Shown piece after piece: positions 26,071 through 34,056 of a DNA stretch of 64,000 nt. The notes beneath the pieces are model-generated. The model made no database searches. It was not told where the DNA came from and saw only the letters and a list, made by a program, of their open reading frames with translations. Source of the stretch: Streptomyces sp. SID8352 (lineage in GTDB: Bacteria > Actinomycetota > Actinomycetes > Streptomycetales > Streptomycetaceae). Position 1 is the first letter of the stretch. Each line of letters opens with the position of its first letter. The stretch spans positions 403,982 through 467,981 of the forward strand of contig NZ_WWGX01000022.1 of the NCBI RefSeq assembly GCF_009862265.1. The letters are read 5' to 3'. The position numbers and the translations under genes are program-made.

Positions 26071-26625
26071 TCAGAACAATGGCTCGGGCAGCACGCCCTC
26101 CAGCGCCAGCAGTTTCCGCTTGGTCTCCAGCCCGCCCCCGAAGCCGCCCATGCCCCCGCCGCTCTCCACCACCCGGTGACAGGGCACGACCACCGGCAGC
26201 GGATTGGCCCCCATCGCCGCCCCCACCGCCTGGGCTGCGCCCGGCTGCCCCACCCTGTGGGCCAGGTCGCCGTACCCGACGACCGAACCGCAGGGGACGC
26301 CGGACGCCAGCTCCCGCAGGACCCGGCGGTTGAAGCCCGAGATCAGCGACCAGTCCAACGGCAGGTCGAAATCCCGCCGACGGCCCGCGAAGTACGCCTC
26401 GACCTGCGCTACCGCCTCGGTCAGCAGGGGAGAGCCGGGCGCCTCGACGGGCCGGACGCCCAGCCGCGACGCCAGCCGGTCCAGCGCCCGGTCGCGCACC
26501 GCGTCCGTGGCGTGGAACACCACGTTGACCAGGCCCTTACGGGTCGCGGCCAACAACAGCGGACCGATGCCGGTGGCCATGACGGTCCACACGGCCTCTT
26601 GCTCGTCCTGCTCCTCGACCTCCAT
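26071..26625 (-). CDS. ogt: Methylated-DNA-protein-cysteine S-methyltransferase
   Basis: A 184-residue suicide repair protein that moves methyl groups from O6-methylguanine to its own cysteine. The active site is VVPCHRVV, preceded by VGYGDLAHRVGQPGAAQAVGAAMGANPL (given only as the DNA-binding helix-turn-helix and recognition helix) and followed by GGFGGGLETKRKLLALEG. There is no Ada domain, so regulation must come from elsewhere; a damage-type promoter lies directly upstream. The ATG at 26625 is 56 bp past the end of the glycerophosphodiesterase gene. Confidence 0.95.
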   Translation of the reverse strand: MEVEEQDEQEAVWTVMATGIGPLLLAATRKGLVNVVFHATDAVRDRALDRLASRLGVRPVEAPGSPLLTEAVAQVEAYFAGRRRDFDLPLDWSLISGFNRRVLRELASGVPCGSVVGYGDLAHRVGQPGAAQAVGAAMGANPLPVVVPCHRVVESGGGMGGFGGGLETKRKLLALEGVLPEPLF

Positions 26626-26632
26626 GCGCCCC

Positions 26633-26655
26633 ACCGTACGGCGCGGCACCGACAC
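26633..26655 (-). promoter_or_regulatory. Predicted DNA-damage (RecA-NDp/PafBC-type) promoter of ogt
   Basis: On the minus strand gTGTCGGTG, an 8-nt gap and TACGGT match the tTGTCRGTG-N8-TAnnnT consensus at all but the first base. Seven nucleotides separate the -10 box from the ATG, predicting a leaderless mRNA. It gives ogt its own promoter within the short gap after the upstream gene. Confidence 0.7.
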
Positions 26656-26681
26656 CACCGGGGACCCGGACACCGCCCGGA

Positions 26682-27572
26682 TCAGCGGACGGAGGCGCCC
26701 ACCGGTTCGCGCACGGCGTCGCGCACCACGTCGGGCCGGTTGCTGATCACGCCGTCCACCCCGTACCCGGCGACCTTCCGCGCGGTGTCCGCGTCGTCGA
26801 CCGTCCAGGCGAAGACCCGCAGCGGGTCGCCGTGCGGCCCCCGATGGGCGTGCACGGCGGAGACGTAGGGCCGGGACAGGGAGCCGTGCGCGGGGTTGAC
26901 CTGGTCGGCGAACTCCGCGTACCGAGCCAGGTCGGGCACCTGCGGCGCGCCGAGGAACCCGGTCCGCACGGCGGGCTCCAGTTCGTGCACGGTCCGGACG
27001 CTGTCCGCGCTGAAACTCTGCACCACCAGCCGCCCCTCCAGGTGCGCGTCGTCCAGCCACCCCTCGTCGTCCAGCACCCGGAGGGTCTGCTCCTCGACGC
27101 CCGGGTACAGCTCGGGGCTCTTCAGCTCCAGGAGCAGCCTCTGGTGGTTCCGCTCGACGCGCCGCAGGTACTGCGTCAGCGTGGGCACGCGCGTACCGGC
27201 GTACCCGGGGGAGAACCAGGAGCCCGCGTCCAGCCGCGCGACCTCCGCCGCGGTGAAGTCCCTCACCCGCCAGGGCGACCGGTCGGGGAAGACCTCCTCG
27301 GCGTCGGTGGTGCGCTTCAGGGTCTCGTCGTGCAGGACGACCAGCTCGCCGTCGCTGGTCCGCTGGACGTCGTTCTCCACCCAGTCGACGCCCAGCCCCG
27401 CCGCCCGGTCGACGGCCGCCAGGGTGTTCTCGGGCGCGTAGGCGCTGGCACCCCGGTGGGCCACGACCGTGGGACCCGCCGCGCCGTCGTCGGTGCGGGC
27501 CCGGGAACTGGGGGCCAGGAGGGCGATCCCCAGCAGAGCGGTGATCGTGACGGCCACTGCGCGCGCGTGCAT
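26682..27572 (-). CDS. Secreted glycerophosphodiester phosphodiesterase
   Basis: A 296-residue exported GDPD enzyme that hydrolyses deacylated phospholipids to glycerol-3-phosphate and an alcohol. A signal peptide covers about residues 1-26 (VAVTITALLGIALLAPSSRA). Catalytic motifs are VAHRGASAYAPENT, VENDVQRTSDGELVVLHDE and LLLELKSPE, and the family end GVDGVISNRPDVV is present. The ATG at 27572 has GAGGAGA just upstream; earlier in-frame codons would spoil the signal peptide. Divergent from the MHYT gene. Confidence 0.92.
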   Translation of the reverse strand: MHARAVAVTITALLGIALLAPSSRARTDDGAAGPTVVAHRGASAYAPENTLAAVDRAAGLGVDWVENDVQRTSDGELVVLHDETLKRTTDAEEVFPDRSPWRVRDFTAAEVARLDAGSWFSPGYAGTRVPTLTQYLRRVERNHQRLLLELKSPELYPGVEEQTLRVLDDEGWLDDAHLEGRLVVQSFSADSVRTVHELEPAVRTGFLGAPQVPDLARYAEFADQVNPAHGSLSRPYVSAVHAHRGPHGDPLRVFAWTVDDADTARKVAGYGVDGVISNRPDVVRDAVREPVGASVR

Positions 27573-27814
27573 CCGGTCTCCTCGCGTCGTGCGATCACTG
27601 ACAGCATCACTGTGGCAGCGGAGAGTCAACGGCAAAGGGGTGCGGCGTGACCACGGGCTGAACAACGTCGCTCAATTCCGCACACCGGGGCCCCACAACT
27701 GGGTCGAAGCCGTGATTCTTTGCCGCAGCATCGTTCGGCCGTTCCGGTGGGGGCCATATCCTCTGCCAGACCCGGACCGCCCCGCGCGGCGCCGGGACGG
27801 GGTGCGTACCGGGC

Positions 27815-27837
27815 CATTCCGGAATCCCACCGGAATG
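27815..27837. promoter_or_regulatory. Inverted repeat upstream of the MHYT gene
   Basis: CATTCCGG, 7 nt, CCGGAATG is a perfect 8-bp inverted repeat 24 bp before the ATG at 27862. Its position between any promoter and the start codon suits an operator. The binding protein is unknown. Confidence 0.4.
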
Positions 27838-27861
27838 TGAGACGGCGGAAGGCAGCCGCGG

Positions 27862-28734
27862 ATGCGGGACACGGTCGACGGATTCAGCTACGGACTGGTC
27901 ACCCCCCTGGTGGCCTACCTCATGGCCCTGCTCGGCGGCGCCCTGGGGCTGCGCTGCACCACCAGATCACTGCGGGCCGGCGGATCCCGGCGCGCCCTCT
28001 GGCTCGCCCTCGGCTCCGGCGCGATCGGCTCCGGCATATGGACCACGCACTTCATCGCCATGATGGGCTTCACCATCGAGGGGACGCCGATCCGCTACGA
28101 CCGGGCGACGACCTTCGCGAGCCTCGCCGTCGCCGTCGTCATGGTCGGGGTGGGCATCTTCATCGTGGGCCACCGCGGCGCCCGCGGGACCGCCCTGTTC
28201 ACCGGCGGCACCCTGACGGGGCTCGGCATCGCCTCGATGCACTACCTGGGCATGGCGGGCATGCGGATGAACGGGCGGCTGGAGTACGACACGCCCACCG
28301 TGGCCCTCTCCGTCGCCATCGCCACGGCCGCCGCCACCACGGCCCTCTGGGCGGCGGGTCAGGACCGCGGCTTCGCCTGGAGCACCGGCGCGAGCCTGGT
28401 GATGGGGCTCGCCGTCACCGGCATGCACTACACGGGCATGGCCGCCCTCCGGGTGCACGCCCACGGCACGGCCGGTCCCGCCGCCGGCGACTCCCCGGCC
28501 GAACCGCTGGCACCCCTGCTGATCGGCCCCCTCGCCTTCCTCCTCCTGGCCGCCGTCGTGGTGATGTCCGACCCGCTGATGGTCATGGGCGGGCCCGCCC
28601 ACCCCGGCCGGGAACCCGGCGTCCCCGCCCGTCCGCAGGGCGCCCGCGCCGTCCACCACCGGCCCCGCCACCACCCGCACCACCCGCGCCGTCGGCTCGC
28701 CCACCGGCGCCCGCGCGCCCCCCAGAACCGCTGA
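27862..28734 (+). CDS. MHYT-domain integral membrane sensor
   Basis: A 290-residue protein with about seven membrane spans. The MHYT repeats [22 protein letters not shown] and [13 protein letters not shown] carry the His/Met residues thought to bind copper and sense oxygen, CO or NO. Unlike many MHYT proteins it has no GGDEF or EAL output domain; the last 60 residues are a His/Arg/Pro-rich cytoplasmic tail. The ATG follows GGAAGGCAG. It ends about 40 bp before the uvrB start codon. Confidence 0.9.
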   Translation: MRDTVDGFSYGLVTPLVAYLMALLGGALGLRCTTRSLRAGGSRRALWLALGSGAIGSGIWTTHFIAMMGFTIEGTPIRYDRATTFASLAVAVVMVGVGIFIVGHRGARGTALFTGGTLTGLGIASMHYLGMAGMRMNGRLEYDTPTVALSVAIATAAATTALWAAGQDRGFAWSTGASLVMGLAVTGMHYTGMAALRVHAHGTAGPAAGDSPAEPLAPLLIGPLAFLLLAAVVVMSDPLMVMGGPAHPGREPGVPARPQGARAVHHRPRHHPHHPRRRLAHRRPRAPQNR

Positions 28735-28744
28735 CCGGAGCCCG

Positions 28745-28767
28745 TTGTCAGTGCGGAGTCGTACCGT
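28745..28767 (+). promoter_or_regulatory. Predicted DNA-damage (RecA-NDp/PafBC-type) promoter of uvrB
   Basis: TTGTCAGTG (28745-28753), eight bases, and TACCGT (28762-28767) match the consensus tTGTCRGTG-N8-TAnnnT exactly. Seven bases then lead to the ATG at 28775, so the mRNA should be leaderless. The match also rules out the in-frame TTG at 28745 as a start codon, because it is part of the -35 element. Confidence 0.85.
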
Positions 28768-28774
28768 GGAACCC

Positions 28775-30913
28775 ATGCGGCCCGTTTCCCAGATCGAACG
28801 CACGGTGGCGCCCTTCGAGGTCGTCAGCCCCTACCAGCCCAGCGGCGACCAGCCGACGGCCATCGCCGACCTCGCCCGGCGCATCGAAGCGGGCGAGAAG
28901 GACGTCGTCCTGCTCGGCGCGACCGGCACCGGCAAGTCCGCCACCACCGCGTGGATGATCGAGAAGCTCCAGCGGCCCACCCTCGTGATGGCTCCGAACA
29001 AGACGCTCGCCGCCCAGCTGGCCAACGAGTTCCGCGAGCTGCTGCCGAACAACGCGGTCGAGTACTTCGTCTCGTACTACGACTACTACCAGCCCGAGGC
29101 GTACGTTCCGCAGTCGGACACCTATATCGAGAAGGACTCCTCGATCAACGAGGAGGTGGAGCGCCTGCGCCACTCCGCGACGAACTCCCTGCTCACCCGC
29201 CGGGACGTCGTGGTGGTCGCCTCCGTCTCCTGCATCTACGGCCTCGGCACCCCGCAGGAGTACGTGGACCGCATGGTCCCCCTCCGCGTCGGTGACGAGC
29301 ACGACCGGGACGAACTGCTGCGCCGCTTTGTCGACATCCAGTACACGCGCAACGACACGGCGTTCACCCGCGGCACCTTCCGCGTGCGCGGCGACACCAT
29401 CGAGATCTTCCCGGTCTACGAGGAGCTCGCCGTCCGCATCGAGATGTTCGGCGACGAGATCGAGGCCCTCTCCACCCTCCACCCGGTCACCGGCGAGATC
29501 ATCAGCGACGACCGGCAGCTGTACGTCTTCCCCGCCTCCCACTACGTCGCCGGCCCCGAGCGCATGGAGCGGGCCGTCAACGACATCGAGAAGGAGCTGA
29601 CCGGCCGCCTGGCCGAGCTGGAGAAGCAGGGCAAGCTCCTGGAGGCCCAGCGGCTGCGCATGCGCACCACCTACGACCTGGAGATGCTCCGCCAGATCGG
29701 CACCTGCTCCGGCGTGGAGAACTACTCGATGCACTTCGACGGCCGCCTGCCCGGCTCACCGCCGAACACCCTGCTGGACTACTTCCCGGACGACTTCCTC
29801 CTCGTCATCGACGAGTCTCATGTCACCGTGCCCCAGATCGGCGCCATGTACGAGGGTGACGCCTCCCGCAAGCGCACCCTCGTCGACCACGGCTTCCGGC
29901 TGCCCTCCGCCCTGGACAACCGGCCGCTGAAGTGGGAGGAGTTCCAGGAGCGCATCGGGCAGACGGTCTACCTGTCCGCGACCCCGGGCGCCTACGAGCT
30001 CTCCCGGTCGGACGGCGCGGTGGAGCAGATCATCCGCCCCACCGGCCTCGTCGACCCCCAGGTCGTCGTCAAGCCCACCGAGGGCCAGATCGACGACCTG
30101 GTGCACGAGATCCGCTCCCGCACCGAGAAGGACGAACGCGTCCTCGTCACCACCCTCACCAAGAAGATGGCCGAGGACCTCACCGACTACTTCCTGGAAC
30201 TCGGCATCCAGGTGCGCTATCTGCACAGCGACGTCGACACCCTGCGCCGGGTCGAGCTGCTGCGGGAGCTGCGGGCCGGCGAGTACGACGTCCTCGTCGG
30301 CATCAACCTGCTGCGCGAGGGCCTCGACCTGCCCGAGGTGTCCCTGGTGGCGATCCTCGACGCCGACAAGGAGGGCTTCCTGCGCTCCGGCACCTCCCTG
30401 ATCCAGACCATCGGCCGCGCGGCCCGCAACGTCTCCGGTGAAGTCCACATGTACGCCGACCGGATCACCCCGGCGATGGAGAAGGCCATCGACGAGACGA
30501 ACCGCCGCCGCGAGAAGCAGGTCGCCTACAACAAGGCCAACGGCATCGACCCGCAGCCGCTGCGCAAGAAGATCAACGACATCGTCGCCCAGATCGCCCG
30601 CGAGGACGTCGACACGGAACAGCTCCTCGGCTCGGGCTACCGCCGGACCACGGACGGCAAGGCCGCCAAGGCCCCGGTGCCCGCCCTCGGCAAGGTGGCG
30701 GCCAACGGTGCGGCCAGGGGCAGGGGCAAGGACCGCGCCGAGGTGCCCACGGACCGTCCCGCTGCCGAACTCGCCGGGCAGATCGAGGAGATGACCACTC
30801 GCATGCGGGCTGCCGCCGCGGACCTCCAGTTCGAGATCGCGGCCCGGCTGCGCGACGAGGTCTCCGAGATGAAGAAGGAACTGCGCCAGATGAAGGAGGC
30901 CGGACTGGCCTGA
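28775..30913 (+). CDS. uvrB: UvrABC excinuclease subunit B
   Basis: A 712-residue damage-verifying helicase of nucleotide excision repair. Walker A is [11 protein letters not shown] near residue 49, the DNA-clamping beta-hairpin carries [18 protein letters not shown] (about 102-119), motif II is DESHVTVPQ, motif VI is QTIGRAARN, and the C-terminal UVR domain that contacts UvrC is [21 protein letters not shown] basic Gly/Ala linker precedes the UVR domain. The ATG was chosen because it lies at the predicted transcription start. It is monocistronic or reads into terD 167 bp downstream. Confidence 0.98.
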   Translation: MRPVSQIERTVAPFEVVSPYQPSGDQPTAIADLARRIEAGEKDVVLLGATGTGKSATTAWMIEKLQRPTLVMAPNKTLAAQLANEFRELLPNNAVEYFVSYYDYYQPEAYVPQSDTYIEKDSSINEEVERLRHSATNSLLTRRDVVVVASVSCIYGLGTPQEYVDRMVPLRVGDEHDRDELLRRFVDIQYTRNDTAFTRGTFRVRGDTIEIFPVYEELAVRIEMFGDEIEALSTLHPVTGEIISDDRQLYVFPASHYVAGPERMERAVNDIEKELTGRLAELEKQGKLLEAQRLRMRTTYDLEMLRQIGTCSGVENYSMHFDGRLPGSPPNTLLDYFPDDFLLVIDESHVTVPQIGAMYEGDASRKRTLVDHGFRLPSALDNRPLKWEEFQERIGQTVYLSATPGAYELSRSDGAVEQIIRPTGLVDPQVVVKPTEGQIDDLVHEIRSRTEKDERVLVTTLTKKMAEDLTDYFLELGIQVRYLHSDVDTLRRVELLRELRAGEYDVLVGINLLREGLDLPEVSLVAILDADKEGFLRSGTSLIQTIGRAARNVSGEVHMYADRITPAMEKAIDETNRRREKQVAYNKANGIDPQPLRKKINDIVAQIAREDVDTEQLLGSGYRRTTDGKAAKAPVPALGKVAANGAARGRGKDRAEVPTDRPAAELAGQIEEMTTRMRAAAADLQFEIAARLRDEVSEMKKELRQMKEAGLA

Positions 30914-30975
30914 CGGCGCACGGGGGAAGGCGCAGTGTTGCAAGAACGACACAAAGTAGGGCTCGGGGTACGTCA

Positions 30976-30998
30976 CTGTCAGTGCCCCTGCGTAGGGT
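30976..30998 (+). promoter_or_regulatory. Predicted DNA-damage (RecA-NDp/PafBC-type) promoter of terD
   Basis: cTGTCAGTG, eight bases, and TAGGGT (30993-30998) match the consensus at every defined position except the first. Transcription would start near 31005, about 75 nt before the terD GTG. This gives the tellurium-type gene its own promoter 63 bp after the uvrB stop. Confidence 0.75.
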
Positions 30999-31000
30999 TT

Positions 31001-31029
31001 CGGTCAACCGCGGTGTCCGCGGTTGACCG
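31001..31029. promoter_or_regulatory. 13-bp inverted repeat at the predicted terD transcription start
   Basis: CGGTCAACCGCGG, a TGT loop, and the exact reverse complement. It begins 3 bases after the -10 box, so it covers the transcription start. It could be an operator, a 5'-end hairpin that protects the mRNA, or the uvrB terminator. A second short repeat, CCGCGG-N4-CCGCGG, follows directly. Confidence 0.65.
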
Positions 31030-31080
31030 CACCGCGGGCCTCCGCGGCGACCGGGGAAGTACGAAGAGGGGAAGCAGCGC

Positions 31081-31659
31081 GTGACCGTCAACATGACCAA
31101 GGGTCAGGCCATCAGTCTGCAGAAGAACGACGGCGGCAGCCTGACGGCCGTGCGCATGGGTCTCGGCTGGCAGGCCGCCCCCCGACGCGGCCTGTTCGGC
31201 TCGCGCACCCGGGAGATCGACCTCGACGCCTCCGCGGTGCTGTTCGCGGACAAGCAGCCCGTCGACGTCGTCTTCTTCCGCCACCTCGTGAGCGACGACG
31301 GCTCGGTGCGCCACACCGGGGACAACCTCGTCGGCGGTGCGGGCCAGGGCGGCGACGACGAGTCCATCCTCGTCGACCTCCAGCGCGTCCCGGTCCACAT
31401 CGACCAGATCGTCTTCACCGTGAACAGCTTCACGGGCCAGACCTTCCAGGAGGTGCAGAACGCGTTCTGCCGACTGGTCGACGAGACCAACGGCCAGGAA
31501 CTGGCCCGCTACACGCTGGCGGGCGGCGGTGCCTACACCGCCCAGATCATGGCCAAGGTCCACCGTTCGGGCCAGGGCTGGGCGATGACCGCGCTCGGCA
31601 GCGCCGCCAACGGCCGCACCTTCCAGGACCTCATGCCCGCGATCCTGCCGGTCCTGTAG
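31081..31659 (+). CDS. terD: TerD-family tellurium/stress protein
   Basis: A 192-residue TerD-domain protein. The calcium-binding TerD core is visible in GLGWQAA, REIDLDASAVLF, VVFFRHLVSDDGSVRHTGDN, GGDDESILVDLQRVPVHIDQIVFTV and LARYTLAGG. TerD proteins bind Ca2+ and are linked to tellurite, phage and membrane stress, and in Streptomyces also to differentiation. The GTG at 31081 has AGAGGGGAAG upstream. It is followed at 128 bp by a second, fused TerD gene. Confidence 0.93.
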   Translation: MTVNMTKGQAISLQKNDGGSLTAVRMGLGWQAAPRRGLFGSRTREIDLDASAVLFADKQPVDVVFFRHLVSDDGSVRHTGDNLVGGAGQGGDDESILVDLQRVPVHIDQIVFTVNSFTGQTFQEVQNAFCRLVDETNGQELARYTLAGGGAYTAQIMAKVHRSGQGWAMTALGSAANGRTFQDLMPAILPVL

Positions 31660-31786
31660 GGACCGCGCGCTACCGCCGTCCGGGCGGTCGGTCCCGCCGG
31701 GGAGGCGGGCCGGGGCCGCCCGGACGGCAGTCGCGCGAGCGGCGGCACGGCACCAGTGACAGACGAACGACACAGGGGGATGGGCG

Positions 31787-33769
31787 ATGACGGCCGAGCT
31801 GGTGCGGGGGCAGAACCACCCGCTTGCCCAGGCCCGCCTGGAGATCCGCGTCTCGGCCGGTACGCCGGTCGCGGCGGCGGCCACACTCGGCGACGAGAAC
31901 GGCACGGTCCACGGCGCCGGAGGGGTGGCCCACCCGGGCGCGCCCACCCTGCCGGGTCTGGAGGTCTCCCGGCAGGCCGCCGCCGACCACCGCCTCGCGG
32001 TGGACCTCGACGCCGTGCCGGACGCCGTGCACCGCGTCAGCGTGCTGCTGGCCCTGCCCGCCGACGGGCGGGGCCACGCCGGTTTCGGCTCCGTCGCCGC
32101 CCCCTTCGTCGCCGTCACCGGTCTCGACGGCACCGGGATCGCCAGCTACACCATCACCGGCCTGGGGACCGAGACCGCCCTGATCGCCCTGGAACTGTAC
32201 CGCCGCCAGGGCGCCTGGAAGGTTCGTGCCGTGGGCCAGGGCTACGCGGGCGGCCTCGCCGAACTCCTCGCCGACCAGGGGCTCGTCGAGGCGGCGCCGC
32301 TCGCCGGCACCATCCAGGAGGCCGTCGCCCGGGGCCTCGCCCGCTCGGTGCCCGCACCCCCGCCGCGCACCCCGGACGCCGACCGCGCCCCGCTGCCCAC
32401 CACCGCCCCGGCCCAGGGCCCGGAGAACGGCGCCACCGCGCCCCAGGGGGTTCCCGGACCCGCTCCGGCGGCCTCCCCGTACGACGCCTCCGGCGGCACG
32501 GACGGGCCGGCCGACGCGGTCCCGGGCGTGGCGCCTTCCGGCGGCGGCCCGGTCGACTACACGCATCCGCGACGGCAGAACGCCGCACCGCCCCCGCCGC
32601 CTCCGACGGTGCCTCCGGCGGCCCCCGGAGAGCCCGCCCGGCCCGTCGCGGGGGATGCCACCGGCTGGTCCATGGACGAGCGGCTCTACAACCAGGTGTG
32701 GGGCATGTTCGAGGACCTGGCCCGCTCCGCCGCCGCCTACCGCAGCGCCGTCGACTTCGCGGACTCCCGCATGGAGAAGGAGCTGGACCACGCCCTGTCC
32801 GACCCGCGCAGCCGGATCGGCGGACAGGGCGACGCCGCGCGGGAAGCGGCGCGCGCCAGGCACGGCCAGCTCGTCGCCCGGGCGAGGGAGGTCCTCGACC
32901 GCGACCTCGCCCAGCTCGCCGCCGAGGCCGATGTCGTCGAACCCGCCCTCCCCGCCGCCTTTGCCCGCTGGGACAACCCCGTCTGGCAGGCCCACCGGGT
33001 GCCCATGGAGACCCCGATGGCCCTGCGCCTGGGCGATCTGCGACTACCCGAGGCCGACGCGATACGCATCCCCATGCTGATCCGGCTGCCGCTGGAGCGC
33101 GGGCTCTGGATCGACAGCGGGCGGCCCGGATCGTCCGAGGGCGCCTTCGCCGACTCCCACGAACTGCGGCACCTCGCGATGGAGGCGGCCGTCACGCACG
33201 CCGCCCGGCTGCTGGCCGTCCACCCGGCGGGCGACTTCACCGTGCACGTCATCGATCCCGCCGGTTCGGGCACGCGGGCGCTGGAGCCGCTGGTGCGCAC
33301 CGGTGTGCTCGCGGGCCCGCCCGGCCACGGCGCGGCGGGGGTGACGGACGTCCTGGCCCGGCTCACGCAGCGGGTCGACCTGGTGCAGATGGCGCTGCGC
33401 GGCGGGGCCGCCGACGCGCTGCCGCCGGACCTCGACACCTCCCAGCAGTTGCTGATCGTCAACGACTTCCCGCACGGGTTCGACGACCGGGCGGTGAACC
33501 AGCTCCGCTACCTCGGGGACGAGGGGCCCGCCGTCGGCGTGCATCTGATGATGGTCGCGGACCGCGAGGACTCCGCGGGGTACGGGCCGCTGCTCGACCC
33601 GCTGTGGCGCTCGCTGCTGCGGCTGACCCCGGTGGCCGACGACCATCTGGCGGACCCCTGGGTGGGCCACGCGTGGACGTACGAGCCGTCGCGGGTGCCG
33701 CCGGGCAGCCAGGTGATCCAGCAGGTGCTCACCCGCCTCGCGGAGGCCCGCCGCTCGTGGGGCCGATGA
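31787..33769 (+). CDS. TerD-domain protein with FtsK/EccC-like C-terminal region
   Basis: A 660-residue two-part protein. Residues 1-155 are a TerD domain (GQNHPLAQARLEIRVSAGTPV, then GLGTETALIALELYRRQGAWKVRAVGQGY in parts). A Pro/Ala-rich linker covers about 185-290. A helical stretch (about 300-395) and a C-terminal region (about 410-655) resemble the FtsK/SpoIIIE fold: IRIPMLIRLPLERGLWID, TVHVIDPAGSGTRALEPL, LLIVNDFPHGFDDRAVNQLRYL, VGVHLMMVADRED. No Walker A (GxxxxGKS/T) is present, so it should not hydrolyse ATP normally. An AGGGGGA site precedes the ATG. Its role in the Ter system is unknown. Confidence 0.85.
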   Translation: MTAELVRGQNHPLAQARLEIRVSAGTPVAAAATLGDENGTVHGAGGVAHPGAPTLPGLEVSRQAAADHRLAVDLDAVPDAVHRVSVLLALPADGRGHAGFGSVAAPFVAVTGLDGTGIASYTITGLGTETALIALELYRRQGAWKVRAVGQGYAGGLAELLADQGLVEAAPLAGTIQEAVARGLARSVPAPPPRTPDADRAPLPTTAPAQGPENGATAPQGVPGPAPAASPYDASGGTDGPADAVPGVAPSGGGPVDYTHPRRQNAAPPPPPPTVPPAAPGEPARPVAGDATGWSMDERLYNQVWGMFEDLARSAAAYRSAVDFADSRMEKELDHALSDPRSRIGGQGDAAREAARARHGQLVARAREVLDRDLAQLAAEADVVEPALPAAFARWDNPVWQAHRVPMETPMALRLGDLRLPEADAIRIPMLIRLPLERGLWIDSGRPGSSEGAFADSHELRHLAMEAAVTHAARLLAVHPAGDFTVHVIDPAGSGTRALEPLVRTGVLAGPPGHGAAGVTDVLARLTQRVDLVQMALRGGAADALPPDLDTSQQLLIVNDFPHGFDDRAVNQLRYLGDEGPAVGVHLMMVADREDSAGYGPLLDPLWRSLLRLTPVADDHLADPWVGHAWTYEPSRVPPGSQVIQQVLTRLAEARRSWGR

Positions 33770-33794
33770 GCCCGCACCGTCACGTCAAGGGGAA

Positions 33795-33848
33795 GTAAAG
33801 GGTAGCTGGCCAGGCATTTTGTATTTCTCTTTACCTAGCTCTTTACCT
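33795..33848 (+). promoter_or_regulatory. AT-rich upstream region of terC with repeated CTTTAC elements
   Basis: Here sequence composition drops sharply in GC. CTCTTTACCT occurs twice as a direct repeat (33827-33836 and 33839-33848), and GTAAAG at 33795-33800 is its inverse. TTACCT (33843-33848), a 17-nt gap and TACTGT (33866-33871) could serve as promoter, with a start near 33878, just before the aptamer. The role of the repeats is unknown. Confidence 0.45.
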
Positions 33849-33879
33849 TCCCTTGGGGAAGAGGGTACTGTTTTCCGTA

Positions 33880-34052
33880 CGGAGGGGAGTACTCCCTGTC
33901 TGCTGCGGCGCACCCGTCAATACGGATCAGGCCAGATCCCGGGACGTCGGCCCGCGGGCGGCCGGGCGCATCACGCGCCTCGGTGGCCCCGGGTGGAAGA
34001 GACCTCCGGCAGCGATGACGCTGACATCCGCCGAGTGACGTACTGCCGGAGG
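33880..34052 (+). promoter_or_regulatory. yybP-ykoY type (manganese) riboswitch upstream of terC
   Basis: The aptamer spans about 33880-34010. It has the conserved GGGGAGTA segment (33884-33891), a CCCGTCAATACGG element (33913-33925), and GAGACC (33999-34004) before the closing strand. P1 pairs CGGAGG (33880-33885) with CCTCCG (34003-34008). The family senses Mn2+ and is commonly found before TerC-type genes. The 3' strand CCTCCGGCA (34003-34011) is also perfectly complementary to TGCCGGAGG (34044-34052), which contains the terC ribosome-binding site. P1 formation would therefore free the site. Family identification is by motif recall, not by a covariance search. Confidence 0.75.
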
Positions 34053-34056
34053 CGCA

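Noticed and set aside
27580..27605. TGTCAGTG on the minus strand upstream of the glycerophosphodiesterase gene
   Set aside because: No [T/C]AnnnT box lies 8 nt downstream (ACGCGA instead), so it does not fit the damage promoter.
28745..28774. TTG start for uvrB 10 codons upstream of the ATG
   Set aside because: It coincides with the -35 element; the promoter places transcription start at the ATG.
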